Assembly (NCBI GenBank): GCA_019802505.1
Contig: JAFMOC010000019.1
Span: forward strand, 3,640,501 to 3,704,500
Reading direction: 5' to 3'
DNA: 64,000 bases
Source: Corydoras sp. C115
Lineage: Eukaryota; Chordata; Actinopteri; Siluriformes; Callichthyidae
Positions 24,381 to 36,701 of this stretch are shown here, piece by piece. The position numbers and the translations under genes were made by a program. The stretch's first letter is position 1. Each line of letters starts with the position of its first letter. A model generated the notes under the pieces. The model worked only from the letters and a program-made list of their open reading frames with translations, searched no databases and was not told where the DNA came from.

Positions 24381-25450
24381 TGGGAGGACTGACCTTTAAT
24401 AGATGAATTCGATGTGATCACTGGTGTCAAAGAAACATGGAAGATTGCAGCTGGATGGGATGAAAATGAAGGTCCAGTGCTGCAGGTGTGAAATCAAGCT
24501 GTAAACTCAAGTCAGAGTCTTCAGCGATGCTGCAGCATTAAGGTGAAATGTGGTGTGCTTTTCCTCACAGGTTACCCAGTTGGGTTAAATTCCATGGGCC
24601 CTGTATAGCATATTAGAATACTGTTTCTGCTTGAAACTAATTTGAATAAAGAAATCTGGTTTGAAGCTTAACGTGCAGTTCGTCTTTAAAATATTACCTC
24701 CATGTTTTACTTCAGCACATTCAATACTTGCATTTTATTCACTGGTCAGTCTGGATAGTGTCACAGTATGTTCAGCCCACATGGAATACAGGTTGTGGTG
24801 TCAGGACCATGTACAAAATTGCTTCTATTTTGTCTCCCATATAATCTGTTTCTTTCATTACATTTTTCTTTCCTATGCGGCCATGTGTCACCTTCATTAT
24901 TCTATCAGAGAATCACATTTCTTCTCACACAGCCATCCATCTCAGAGTGATTAGGTGAAATTAAAGCAGGAGGAAAGATATTTCAGCGGAAAGTATTGGC
25001 TGCACAGACCTGCACGTGGGGAAAATTTAATATGGCCTCTCGTCTGTAGATCTGGCGCACACTTATCATTCACCACACTTTTAGGGAGCGCTTAAAGAAA
25101 GGGGAGGGGGGGGGGGGTCGTTTGAAACCTGAAATGAATACTCTGTCACCTCTCATTTCACTTTCTGCCTTGCTTGCTGAGAGAGGGTGTTGTTCCTGTA
25201 CAGGCGGCTCAGGGACTCTCGGGTTTTACCGTGCCATGCTCTTTTTCTCTGGCATTTGCCTCGAGGGCTCCCCCTCCATTGCTTTCTCCTCGAACCCCCA
25301 CCAGACATGTCTGACAGTCTGAACTCAATGTGGGCTGCTCACCAGACTACAAAACTCATTCATCTGTGTCCTCCGATGGTCAAATCTGGATCTAATAAAG
25401 AACCCAACTATTGATCCCTTGTCTAAAGTTAGTGCCATAACAGTGAGTTA

Positions 25451-25465
25451 CCACTAGAGGGCTCT
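25451..25465 (+). promoter_or_regulatory. CTCF-like motif (plus orientation)
   Basis: CCACTAGAGGGCTCT matches the CTCF core CCASYAGRGGGCRSY at all but one position. It lies roughly midway between the fli1 promoter (12.4 kb) and the distal ets1 promoter (36.6 kb), a sensible place for an insulator. Binding is not shown by sequence alone. Confidence 0.5.
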
Positions 25466-25695
25466 CTGGTTTAGCTCAAAATTAGATGCAGCGTGTGCTG
25501 TCAGCAGTTCTTCACCTTTTGACGTGTGCATGAGAACATGACCCCTGTAATAAAAAAAAAAGGTCTCATGAACATGACAAGAAAAATGTATTATTAAACA
25601 GTAAATTCAAGATAGAATGTCAAAATTTTTATTGTAAATGCAACTCAAAATCAGTTATAAATATTAATAAATACAATTTGAAGAGAATACATTAC

Positions 25696-25893
25696 ATTTG
25701 GTCATTTATTGGACGCTTTTATCCAAAGCGACTTACAAGATGAGAACAGGGTTAAACACAACAACACTGGAGCAATGAGGGTTAAGGGTCTCGCTCAAGG
25801 ACCCACACTGGTAACTTCAGTGGACCTGGGATTTGAACCACCAACCTTCAGATTGATAACCCAACGCCCTGACCACTGAGCTACCACTCCCCA
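25696..25893 (-). mobile_element. tRNA-derived SINE (minus strand)
   Basis: Read on the minus strand it begins with a tRNA-like head: A-box TAGCTCAGTGG and B-box GGTTCAAATCC. It then has a body with GTCCTTGAGCGAGACCCTTAA, and ends with the tail AAGTCGCTTTGGATAAAAGC followed by GTCCAATAAATGACCAAATG. That tail is shared by many fish SINEs of the HE1/V-SINE type with an L2-like LINE 3' end. It is nearly full length, about 200 bp. A fragment of the same tail occurs at 53285-53320. Confidence 0.8.
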
Positions 25894-25984
25894 TACAGAC
25901 ATCTGTAAGATATCTTCCACCATGGAGAAAACTACACAGGAGCTTTATTACAGAGCTTAAATTAAAAGAACATGAACCCCAAAT

Positions 25985-26130
25985 GTACCCAGCGATGGAT
26001 TGGCGCCCTGTCCTGGGTGTATCTGCCCAGCGCCCGAGACGTTCTCCCCTGGATGGGCATGGGGAACCCCACCGCGACCCTAATAGAGGATAAAGCGGGA
26101 GATAATGAATGAATGAATGAACCCCAAATG
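25985..26130 (+). mobile_element. 3' fragment of tRNA-headed SINE-like family
   Basis: From CCCAGCGATGGATTGGCG through the GGGTGTATCTGCCCAGCG block and AGAGGATAAAGCGGGAGATA to a (GAAT)n tail. It is nearly identical to the 3' half of the full copy at 54124-54490; the 5' part is missing, as is typical of target-primed insertion. Confidence 0.8.
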
Positions 26131-26340
26131 TCTGAATTAGTGTGCCCTAAACTGTCCCCAAAATAAATCTCCTGTAAACTTCCTCCTTCAGTGTAGTGAC
26201 AGAGCCATCACCAGTGTTTACCACAAAACAATAAAATAACATTACAGTAACATTACAGAGTGGTTTCTTTGCATGTCAATCTGTGAACCACGTGCTACTG
26301 AGATGATCGTACTGGAGCAGCTGAACCATTTAGCATTGTT

Positions 26341-26470
26341 TTGGGCCATTAAAGTAATTACCTCCGCAGTTGCTTTTCCTGCGTTTCCTTGCTTCCTGGT
26401 TCTATTAAAATGTCCTATTAATTAGGAGCTGGATTATTTTTTAACCATGAATAATCACCCAACACTGCTG
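26341..26470. promoter_or_regulatory. Candidate conserved element with three spaced ETS cores
   Basis: Three TTCC cores at 26376, 26385 and 26393 (spacing 9 and 8 bp) lie between homeodomain-type TAATTA (26355-26360) and TTAATTAG (about 26418). A second CTCF-like core, AGAGGGCGC, follows at 26561-26569. The block is non-repetitive, between two ETS-factor genes. Function is inferred. Confidence 0.25.
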
Positions 26471-27209
26471 TGGGCTCAATAAAAATTATTCCATTTAAAC
26501 TATATTTGAAAATAACTAAATGTTTGCTTTATTGCGATGCTATTACCTTGAATGATTGGTAGAGGGCGCAGTTGTGCTTTGGAACTAATGCTCAGTTCGC
26601 AGATGTTTGGAAGTTTACGTTTCATTCAAAATGCCAGTAAAGGTCAGAAGACATTCTTGTCTTCTACAGATCAGTATACACCTGCAGCATAACAGTTTAG
26701 TTCATCATTATAATTCAACTTAAGATCTCAAATGCTGCCCCTCAAACATGTGTTCAGATCCCAACTCAGGACTGGAGTATTTGATTGGTTAAGGCTTCAG
26801 GGACTTTACCTAGCAGATGTGCCAAACCACTGCCAGTCTCATGAGCAAAGTCTTAAATGTCAGTCGTTTAGATGAAGGGCATCCTTCAAATGCTGTGAAC
26901 ACAAATGTTAACCAACGTACAACCTGCTTTTTACATCATACTGTACAGTTTACAAACACGATGCATTCATTCATTCATTCTCTGAGCAGTTTATGTGGTA
27001 AAGACACCTGTCAGTTAGTGGAGATGTGTTTGTAGGTCTAACCTGCTGTAGAAGGGTACCCTGTGTAGGGTGTGTTTCTCTATCATTCGCCCAGTAAGTG
27101 GTGGGATAGGTTCTAACACTTTCTAACAACTCTAACTAATCTGATATCAGCTCAAAAAAGACATAAAGGAATAATTAATTTATTAATTATCTGCCAATAA
27201 TATACGGAG

Positions 27210-27490
27210 AGGATGGCACATGGCTTAGAGATTAGCATGTCTGCCTCTCAGTGCTGGGGACCCAGGTTCAAATCCTGATCTGGGTGGAGTTCTCCAGTTT
27301 CCTCCTACAGTCTAAAAAACATGGATCAAGGTAAACTGGCTGCTCTAAATTGACTCATATAGTGTGTGTGTGTGTGTGTCTGTGTGAGTAAATGTGTGCC
27401 CAGCGATATATTGTACATGTAATGAATTGCAATGTGTTTGGAAAAAATGTACATCTTAGGATTAAGCGGATGATAATGGATGAATGAATC
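27210..27490 (+). mobile_element. tRNA-headed SINE-like copy, diverged
   Basis: A-box-like TGGCTTAGAGA at 27221 and perfect B-box GGTTCAAATCC at 27265-27275. It then has the GATCTGGGTGGAGTTCTCCA block, AACATGGATCAAGGTAAACTGG, an expanded GT run, and a GGATTAAGCGGATGATAATG tail. Same family as the 54.1 kb copy, but older. Confidence 0.8.
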
Positions 27491-28356
27491 ACTATAAGGA
27501 AGGTATACCATTTTAGCATAAATATACATACATCACATTAAGATCTAAGCCACTTTGTTAATGGATGTGTCATCCACTGTCACCCAAAGGAGCATTGGGT
27601 TCCCTTGTTTTGAGCTCGCTTCTTCCTCTTGTTAGTCATGTTTCCTTTACTTGATTTCCTTACGTAACATTCAGATAACGTTATTTCATTTATTGCTTTG
27701 CTTGGAGTTCAGTTAATGAATTTTATCTTTTTGCTGATAAAACAATTCAGTGATCAGTTCGTTAATCACTTCTGTTAGAACAGACTCCACACCATCACGA
27801 CTGTTCAGGCCTCCTAACTGAACTCTGAGCTTTTAAACTGTACTCCTATCTACACAATAACCATTGTGAGAACTTCATGAAAAACTGAGTCATGCAAATT
27901 CTTTCCATGCATTTCCCATCATGCATTTCAATTGTTACAACTAGCTTACCAAAGCAGCTGTCCCTAAACCTTATGGCCCTAACAGATGTATTTGCTGAAA
28001 GATTGTAAACAAGGCAAAGTGATGCAGACACCAAAGTGCACTCAGTCATGCGCCCCCAGCTCACCACACCTGTATGTTTGGTGTTTTGTTATCAGTTGCC
28101 TATATCTGACACACCAAGCTTCTGCAGCTGAGCTGTGGGCCTACAGTAGCATCCGTGTGAGCTTAGGTTCAATGAAAACTCATGTACATTTCAGTTCAAG
28201 CAATTTACAGTTCATGCAAATGGCAAAAACAGTTGCGGAATGTTTTGGCTTGGCATCCAGAGGATTGATGAAAGCTCAAGTGAAATGAACAGAAAACAAA
28301 CTGTTCTGGGATGGCTTAATGATAAGAGCAGTGGGAATTTATCCTAATCAGCAACA

Positions 28357-28414
28357 TGAGAGAGAAAGAATGAGAAAGAGGGAGAGAGGGAGAGAGAGAG
28401 AGAGAGAAAGAGAG
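28357..28414. repeat. Imperfect (GA)n tract
   Basis: GA-rich simple sequence with occasional AA and GGG interruptions, ending GAGAGAGCAC. Confidence 0.9.
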
Positions 28415-29991
28415 AGCACTAAGGCCATTTCCTTATTGAATATCACAGCACAGGATGGACTCTACATCCTTAAAACATCAGCTCCGAGAATAAAAATACC
28501 GCTGGCTCAGTGGGGTAGGTGGAGGTCAGTTGGCGATCTGTTCTGTGGAGAGCATGTGGGAGTTTGGCAGCTCCAGACTGGAGCTGTGATAGCAGCAGTG
28601 AGAATCCAGGCTGATTATTTATGCAGTAGTAATCTGGGCACCCCTGCGCCTAACTCCCGTCTCCCTGTCTTCAGAACCAGTCGTCCCCATGTTAATTACA
28701 GACTGCTCCGTAAACATGGCCCTGAGCCTGGCACTTAGCTTAGGCTGATTTGTCCGCAGTGAATGAACCATTTGCTCAATACACATCTGGCAAATACAGA
28801 ATCTAGAGTTAAGAATATGAGTGCAAGTTGAAACACCTGGTCATGTGCCTAATGGTTCTACCAAAGAACCTTTAGTATTAAACCAAGCTGAAATTAGCAA
28901 CCAGAAATATATTTAGCTCGAGGTAACTAGCTGGGAATCCACAGTAAATGATCCTGATGCTTTAAAAGCCAATCTTTCAAAACTGAAAGTTCATCCAGGA
29001 TTTTTATGGATGACTGGTTTCCCCTTAAAGATGTTCTTTGATGCTGCATATGGTCTTTGATTCAGAAAATTGCTTTCTAATGGGGCTGTATTTAAGGCTT
29101 TTCCTATTTTAAGGGTCAGTACAGTTGAGGGTGGGGGGTGCCCCCCCACAACCCCAGTATAGAACCAAGTGGAAGATAATGGATGATGGAAATAGTACAA
29201 ATAGGGCTTGCATCTACTTAAGAGATATAGAGACAGTGAAGAAAGAAAGACAGCTTCAGGGTACCAGCTACAAACCTTCATGAAAAACGGAAAAGCTCAG
29301 TGACCTTGATGTTTCTGTTCTAGAGCCTTAATGCAATACTGATGAAGTCACCTTTTAGTTTAGTTGAGATAGAATGTAATATTTTTCTTGATAATGAGCT
29401 CATCCAAATGACACGGACGTTAACAAGGGTCACAGTGACATATCTCACCCACCACCACCTGAGCTATGATGGCTATAATGTTTATTTGTGTTAAGTTCTA
29501 GCAATGGTTAATCTTTTCCCTGCTACATCACGCTTATCTATTGTCTAGCAGTCTTAATGAAAGACGAGAAACCTAAGACACGAAGCGCCTCAATGGGGTT
29601 CGTCTTCGCCACTGCAGGGAAACCCCACACTTACATGTTCAGAGAATTTAAGTTGAACACGAAGAGAAAATGTTTGGTCTTTGTTCAGCAGGTTTCAGAA
29701 TGATCAGTAGCACATATATAGTTTTGTAATCTCCAGCAGTGTCTGTCTCTTGAGGTTGATTATTACTCATTTTAACAGAACGGTTGGTTAAATAAACCAA
29801 TTGTAGTCTGACTGTAAGTGACATGTAGCCTCTGTGGAGCTGAAAGCACCATTTGTATCGTGTCTTTGCTATGTGCACATGCTCATATTCTCTATTTGTA
29901 ATAATCAGCCTGTCGCAATTTTGTGTTCAACTGCAGGACAGTGAGAATTTGCTGGATGAGACACAAACCAGCTGGACTCATCTTGCACACA

Positions 29992-29992
<1 letters not shown>

Positions 29993-30073
<81 letters not shown>
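29993..30073. repeat. (CA)n microsatellite, long
   Basis: About 40 CA units with a single CCC interruption near the right end. Confidence 0.97.
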
Positions 30074-30074
<1 letters not shown>

Positions 30075-30163
30075 TATAGTTTTTAAGGTGTAGTTGCAAG
30101 TTCTTAATCTTTAGCCATATAATCAAGTTATTGCACCACTGTAGCTTATTATATGTACTTTTC

Positions 30164-30165
<2 letters not shown>

Positions 30166-30212
<47 letters not shown>
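30166..30212. repeat. (GT)n microsatellite, facing the (CA)n tract
   Basis: About 22 GT units starting 92 bp after the (CA)n run. The two are complementary in inverted orientation. Confidence 0.97.
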
Positions 30213-30214
<2 letters not shown>

Positions 30215-30959
30215 ATGCATGCATATTCAGCACACTGACCACTAATGAAGAGTTTCAACAGGTGCTTGGCTGGACCCTGCATGGAGATTGTTTGATTGGA
30301 CGAGTCCCAATATCTTATCAAGGCCACGTTGAACTGAATGTCTTAATTTCTCTTCACTCTTCTTGTCTCGCTCACCCCCCCCCCTACCTTTCTTGCAGAC
30401 AAGCTGCAGCCCCCCAACTGTGATCGTTCACCATAAAGATGTCTTATGAGGATAAACACCTGTCTGGCATTAAACCTAAAAACAGTGCCTGCTCCACAGA
30501 CTGGAGTTCCAACATGACAGTCCCGAATCATGGACTGCGTTACTGTGATGTAAAACCAAACAAAGTACAGAAATATCACATACCTACATTTCTGTAGATT
30601 AATTCAATAAAAAGATAACTGGTTTAGGTTCCTGAATAAATAACTAAATAATAGAGTAATGTAGGGGGAGGTGTGTATTTTATGAATTTTACGACTTGTG
30701 TATCACTCACATTGTTTGTATTGTTGAAGTAAATTAACTGAATGAGAAGTGAAGTTACAGAACGAAGTGTCTTAATAAAGATACAGTGTGTAAATGGAAT
30801 TACTGTGATGTGAGGATCATCATCAGTGCAGAAACAAAGTGGAATATTAAAATATTAAAAACATACACCTATACGTTTTGGTAGTATCTCTGATCACCTT
30901 TATATTTAGAATCACTACTATCAAATATTTAGCGATTTCACTTTTGTTAAAGTTGCATA

Positions 30960-31070
30960 GCGCAGCACAGTGGTGCAGTTGGTGTGGAGTTCCCATGTTT
31001 CCTGGATGGACCACACCCCCCACACCCCCGGCAAACCTAGTATAGGATTGAGGAAATGATAATGAATGAA
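30960..31070 (+). mobile_element. Degenerate SINE-like remnant
   Basis: Shows a GCACAGTGGTGCAGTTGG head-like stretch, a GTGTGGAGTTCCCATGTT block and an AATGATAATGAATGAACAA tail, with most of the body deleted. Assigned by these three landmarks. Confidence 0.5.
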
Positions 31071-32489
31071 CAAATTAATGAAGCTTTTACTTCTAACACT
31101 GAACAGTGTCATTCTTCCCATTTTGGCACAATTTTTTTTTTCTAAAACATTACAAATATCCACCACAATAAAAAAAAAAAGTAATTTTGCTATTGTAAGC
31201 ATTCACTTTTTTATTGTCCTCAGAAGGGCCCAGTTTCTAAAGCATTTGACCTGCCGTACACACTCTCCACCCACAGTCCTCTTTGTTTTTATAAACCTCC
31301 ATAAGGGCTTGTCCTTAGTGCTCTTTTCTTACTTATGTTTGTTCCTCAGTTGTGTTCACTTTCCACTGCATATGAAAAGGATCCGGTGGAGAACAACAGG
31401 TCTCAGAAATGGACTAAAACCTCCTCGGTGCTAAAAACAATGCTCCTTACAGCAAAATCTGACACACGGGGCTGGACGGCACATTAGGGTACTACTTACA
31501 TTCAGACTAAAAGTCTTGTTCTCAAGTCCAGCTCCAAAAAAACATCTGGAGGAGGCTGCATGGTCTCCAAAGCATCAGATTTGAAGAATGTTTGTGTGTC
31601 TTACTAGGCCTATTTACGAGATGTTTGCACAGCTCTTAAAGGGGATTGGCCACTTAATTAAAGATAATATTGAAGGCTAATGCTTCTCAGGGTGCAACAA
31701 AGTCACAGTTCATCCACTGCACAGTCATAGACCTGGTAAGTAAAAAAATGTTCCCAGTCACTTTTCGAAAACACATCCCACATTTATTTGGGCAATAAAT
31801 GGCAGAGCATTCACATTTTAGCAGTTTTTTCAACTTTCATTCATTTAATTTTATTAACACTGATTCCAGTATGTGGATATGTTTCTTAATTCTAGGTTCT
31901 GGGTATCTCAGTGATCAAAAGATGATACTGTCATAAAACATTACCTTCTTGCCTTTGTCCACACAATAGCTGCTTTAATCTAAAAAAAAAACCCCGGAAA
32001 AGAACAAAAACAAGACTTCAGCAAAACGGCAGAAGGTCTGCACCTTTCAAAAGACACAGAGAACCCAAAATAGATTTACTCCTCATAAAGGCCTCCTTCT
32101 TTGTAGTCTCTGGAGGAACATCTGCAGGGCAGTCTCTTCTGGAGAAAGACTCGGGCACTGAATCAAAGAGAGCAGAGATCTCCTCTTAGAGTTAGACCGG
32201 GTCTTCCATTTTTGTTTTTTCTCTCGTGGGCTCCCAAGTTCTTTCTCAGTAAGGTCTAAAAAACCTGCAGCAATCAGGATATTATCACAAATAATCATTA
32301 ATTAATATAAATCATTAATATATATCCTTACAGTAAGAAGCATCTGGTTTTATTTCCAGGTGCAAACACAATTTCTTTCAGTGTGATTTTGTTGTTGGAA
32401 TGATTAAATAATTAATTCTAGGCAATGTGGGACACTTTGCTTCACGTCATTAGCATAAGCAATAGGCTTAGTGGTTATGTATGAACTTT

Positions 32490-32680
32490 CTGACTGTTTG
32501 AGTTGCAATTGTGGTGCCATTGAACATTGAGATTTTCAGTTGCACCGATTGTATCGTGTCTCGTAATGCTGTAAATGCAAATATCAGAGTCATTGCACTT
32601 CTTAGTGGGCGATCACCCAAACAATAACTGATCAGGGGGCATTATGTGTGGGCCTTCCGATGGAAGTGATAATCTCAGGA
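32490..32680. promoter_or_regulatory. Candidate regulatory block: RUNX, octamer and palindromic ETS site
   Basis: TGTGGT (32510-32515), a perfect octamer ATGCAAAT (32575-32582), and CTTCC-GAT-GGAAG (32654-32666), an inverted pair of ETS cores with a 3-bp spacer, followed by a GATAAT. Non-repetitive, upstream of ets1. ETS1 is known to bind some paired ETS sites cooperatively. Function is inferred. Confidence 0.3.
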
Positions 32681-32803
32681 GACAAAAATACACAGCAACA
32701 GATGGGCACCAGTCAATCACTGTGTACTAATATTTTGTGCCAAAATGTTAGAGAAATCTGAAAAATGCCAGGTAGAATTAATTAAAAACCCAATACATTA
32801 AAC

Positions 32804-33286
<483 letters not shown>

Positions 33287-33289
33287 ATT

Positions 33290-36200
33290 AATGTCATAAG
33301 AAGAGGCAATCCAGACATCCACAATAACAATAAGAGTTTTAATATAAAACAGCAGCCAAAAGACAAACAACAGACACAATTCCTGGGGTTTAGTTTCAAT
33401 ATGGAGAGCAGAGATGGAAAAGAGACAAGAAGAAGACCAGGCAAAATGTGGTTTTACACGGGGCTTTGCACTTGCACGCTCTGATGGTGCCATGACGATG
33501 GGGTGTAAACATCTGCAGTAAAGCAGTCACACAGTGTGAGTGATAAATGATATCTGTTTATTGTAAAGCATGACATTGGAGGAAGAAAGACATCATGAAA
33601 TAGGGAGTTAACACAACAATTAAACAGCAATTAAACATAATGCAAGGATGTTTGTAAAACCTTAAGAATTTGAATATATCTGCATTAATTTGAGCTAAAA
33701 GTTTATCTGATTTTTACAGAACCCATTTAAACAAATTATATAAAAAATAAATGGCAGAAGGAAGTGAATCGCTATTCCAAAGTAAACTAAAGAGTTTGGA
33801 TTCTACCAATCTACACATGAAGACACAGTCACAGAGGTCATACAGGAACTCATAAGACATAAGACTCCACCATCAGGAAAACACTAAACAACAATAATGT
33901 TCTGGGTAATGATGTTTGTAGAGACGCAAATGAACACAGATTACAGTCTACAGCTGATGATCCAGATGTGTTAATCTAAATTTACCTTCTTAAATCTGTG
34001 AAGCATGGTGATGGTAGTCTCATCGTGGCTGGAGCGTAGTTTGCTGGTTCTCGGCCAGAATGTCTTGCAACATCAATATGCTACTGAATCTGGGAGGATG
34101 AATATGTATATTTATAATTTTCCTGAATTTTATTTGTTGATATATCTATATGTAAATGTAACTTCAACTGACCCCATTTGTTTTTCTCAGAAACACAATC
34201 ATGTCGATTCTTTATGCATGGCAATGCTTTGATTTTTATATTCTATACATAAATTTTCCTGATTTGGGTTAAACAGTACCTCAGTGTGGTTACAAGTCAA
34301 TGAGGGTTTTGAAATCTGACTTTTACAGAGAACACAGGATAGATAAAATGTGGCAGCATGATAAGGAAGGTAGAATTCTAAGCAGAGGTGATGAGATGTG
34401 GATCATGTGGAGCAGAAGTGTATCTATGCTGTGCTTTTGAACTAACCAGTCCGCTAATTGGAACAGCATTGCAGGCACCAGGGGAAGATCTGGATCTCAT
34501 TCATCTTTCTTTATTGAATTTGACTCCTTGGACAGGCCACACCTTTGCCCATCCCCATTTCTATTCTTGCTCCTTTTCTGTATGGCAATAATTCATCTTC
34601 CTCCCTTTTTTCCCTAATGTGTTGCCCATCTGGGGGCCCTGAGTGCCCCCTTCAGACTAGCTTCAGAGAAATCCCTCCTATCCAGACAACCTGGGTCGAC
34701 ATGCCATCTCTTCACGCCTCTCACCTTGGACTTGAAAGCGCCATTAGATTTACTTCCAAGAAGCCGCATGGCCAGTCTTTGACCGTGCACTTTGTAATTC
34801 AAACAAACCTTTGAGCTGGTCCTAGGTGTTAGAGATGAGAGGCAAGTGGTAACCTGATAAATACACAGCGGCAAGGCTTGTCACTGATTACAGCGACTAC
34901 TGAGAAGCCAGTGACATGAATGCAAATGAAGATAAACGACAAAACACCCTGTCAATCACTAAACCCATCTCACATGTGGCCATAAACAAACTAATAAACA
35001 ACATGACTACTTTGCATATGTATAATGTGGACATGGGATATCCAGCCACTCATGACCATAATTAAGATATGGGGTCTTGAAATTTTAAAAGTGTCTGTGT
35101 ATTTTTAATATAAGTGCTTATTGTCTGTACCAGTGCTTGTTTAATAAATACAAAAATTACAAACTATGAAGCTATAGCTTTTTTTTGTTTTTAAATCAAG
35201 AGTTTGTTGCAGAATTTTTGCTCATTTTACAGCCGATCACTCAAACAGTCTGTTTGGACGGAACTTCTGAGCAGCACAGCTGCTATTTGGACTGACATTA
35301 GAAGAATACAGTCTCCATCCCCCACTCTCAAAGTTTTACTGATCCTCATTCAGAAACACGGCGCTGACCCTTCACATCAGCGGAAAACTCTTACTCCCTT
35401 GGACGGCACGTCCAATCTGACCACACCTTAATCTCTCCCCACGTTCTGGCTCTGTGATCACATATGAGAGTAACACAGTGACCTGCTAGACATCACTGCT
35501 GGCAGGAAATCCACTGATTGTGACTCCCGTCGACTCTTTCTCTTTATATGGTCACCTTCCTGAAGACATGGTTATGAATCAGTGTGAGAAGCCCTTTAAT
35601 GTAAAAATATAGACTTGTGATTCGTCATGTTCAGAACTGATCTATTTTATAGCTAACAGGCAAAAATAGTCTGACTGTAATCTTACTTAACTCTTACAGG
35701 TAGGACTGAGTCAGACTTTATAACAATGCTTCCATGATAAAAAAAAAAAGAGCCAAGCGCAAACCAGACTCTAATTACTCACTCTTTATCACTGATCCTA
35801 ACATTGATCTTAAGGGGGCCAATGTTTAAAACTTAGCCTGTTAACCCTGTTCATTGGGGCTTCACCTGAACTTCAGATACATGTACTGCATACTTTTAAT
35901 TAATAATTTCTTTATAAGTTTTTTTTTTAGTTCAAATAAGTGTTGAGTCGGGTAAACTAACGGCCCTAATGTGTACATTAATGTGCTTACTTATCACCAG
36001 TCAGTGAACTAGTCAGTGTGTTCACCCTCTTTACAATTAATGAGGGCTGGGATAGGTTTCCGGATTAAATGTTAATTCAATGTTAGTATAATGAAGAGAA
36101 GGCATTCAAATTCTTTTTAACCACCCAACAAACAATGTCTAATATTATAATTAATCTTAATTTTAAAGAATTAATTTGATTGAGTTATAAACAGTAAACT

Positions 36201-36490
36201 GACACATGGTGCCAGGTGTGACGATCACTCACCCCATTTCACTTTTACAGATCAGGCAAACGAACAGCGTGAACTAACATAAGTTTAAGTTGTTTTTTTT
36301 ATTTTTATTTAAAACTTTTTTACCTTAGTACATTGTCTCACACTGTACTCAACTCTCAACCTGTGCCACTACTCCAATCGAACGTATAGTCAAATAAATT
36401 AAATAATTCACAGTCTTTGTATGTTATAAACGTTATAAAATACCAGATTCATAAAACTCATGAATGAAGAATTTCCTGAGCGCCGGTTGT
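33290..36490. other. Intergenic, upstream of distal ets1 promoter
   Basis: No gene or clear repeat beyond short simple tracts. The 34380-34880 stretch is more GC-balanced than its surroundings and has overlapping open frames on both strands without domain similarity. A degenerate SINE-like tail may lie at 36020-36110 (ATGAGGGCTGGGATAGGTTT). Nothing further is supported. Confidence 0.55.
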
Positions 36491-36492
36491 GA

Positions 36493-36701
36493 GTGGAAGC
36501 GCACTGTGGGAGAACTGCTTGTGAATGGAGCGCGCTAATTGGCGGAGGAAGGGAGGGATTGCGCTCCTTTACTGAGCGCTCTTTATCCTTCTGTTCCCAA
36601 AAGACGCGCCTCGACGCACAGCCAGCGACCACTGCGCTCTCAGCCAGCCGGACCTTCACCCGCACCGCACCGCACCGCAGCGCACCGCAGCGCACCGCAC
36701 G
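36493..36701 (+). promoter_or_regulatory. ets1: ets1 distal promoter and non-coding first exon
   Basis: A CpG-rich islet containing an inverted CCAAT (ATTGG near 36537), ending in a strong donor (CACG|GTAAGAACC, exon end 36701). It lies 2.2 kb upstream of the alpha coding exon on the same strand. The last 40 nt are four 10-nt units of type CGCACCGCAC/G. The frame that splices into the alpha exon is open back to a TGA at 36490-36492 but contains no ATG, so the first in-frame AUG of the spliced message is 38915. The 5' end of the exon cannot be placed exactly. An out-of-frame ATG near 36524 would open a short uORF. Confidence 0.6.

Larger units (their letters stand above)
18641..25440. other. 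Intergenic, repeats and unassigned DNA
   Basis: No gene recognised. The region holds (TATG)n(TA)n at 19191-19299, a perfect CRE palindrome at 19305-19312, DNA-transposon-like remnants near 20145-20300 and 24100-24300, and (CT)n at 23052-23079. The block 21600-21800 is non-repetitive with RUNX-like and E-box-like motifs and might be a conserved element. The G-run near 25104-25118 is a simple tract. Confidence 0.6.
26700..32806. other. Intergenic, repeats and unassigned DNA
   Basis: No gene recognised. The region contains SINE-like copies at 27210-27490 and near 29110-29200 and 30960-31070, purine-rich GA tracts at 28357-28414, the facing (CA)n and (TG)n tracts at 29993-30212, and a candidate regulatory block at 32490-32680. 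Open frames that include the microsatellites are spurious. Confidence 0.6.

Noticed and set aside
29892..30327. Cys-Val and His-Thr repeat open frames
   Set aside because: They are translations of (CA)n/(GT)n microsatellites.
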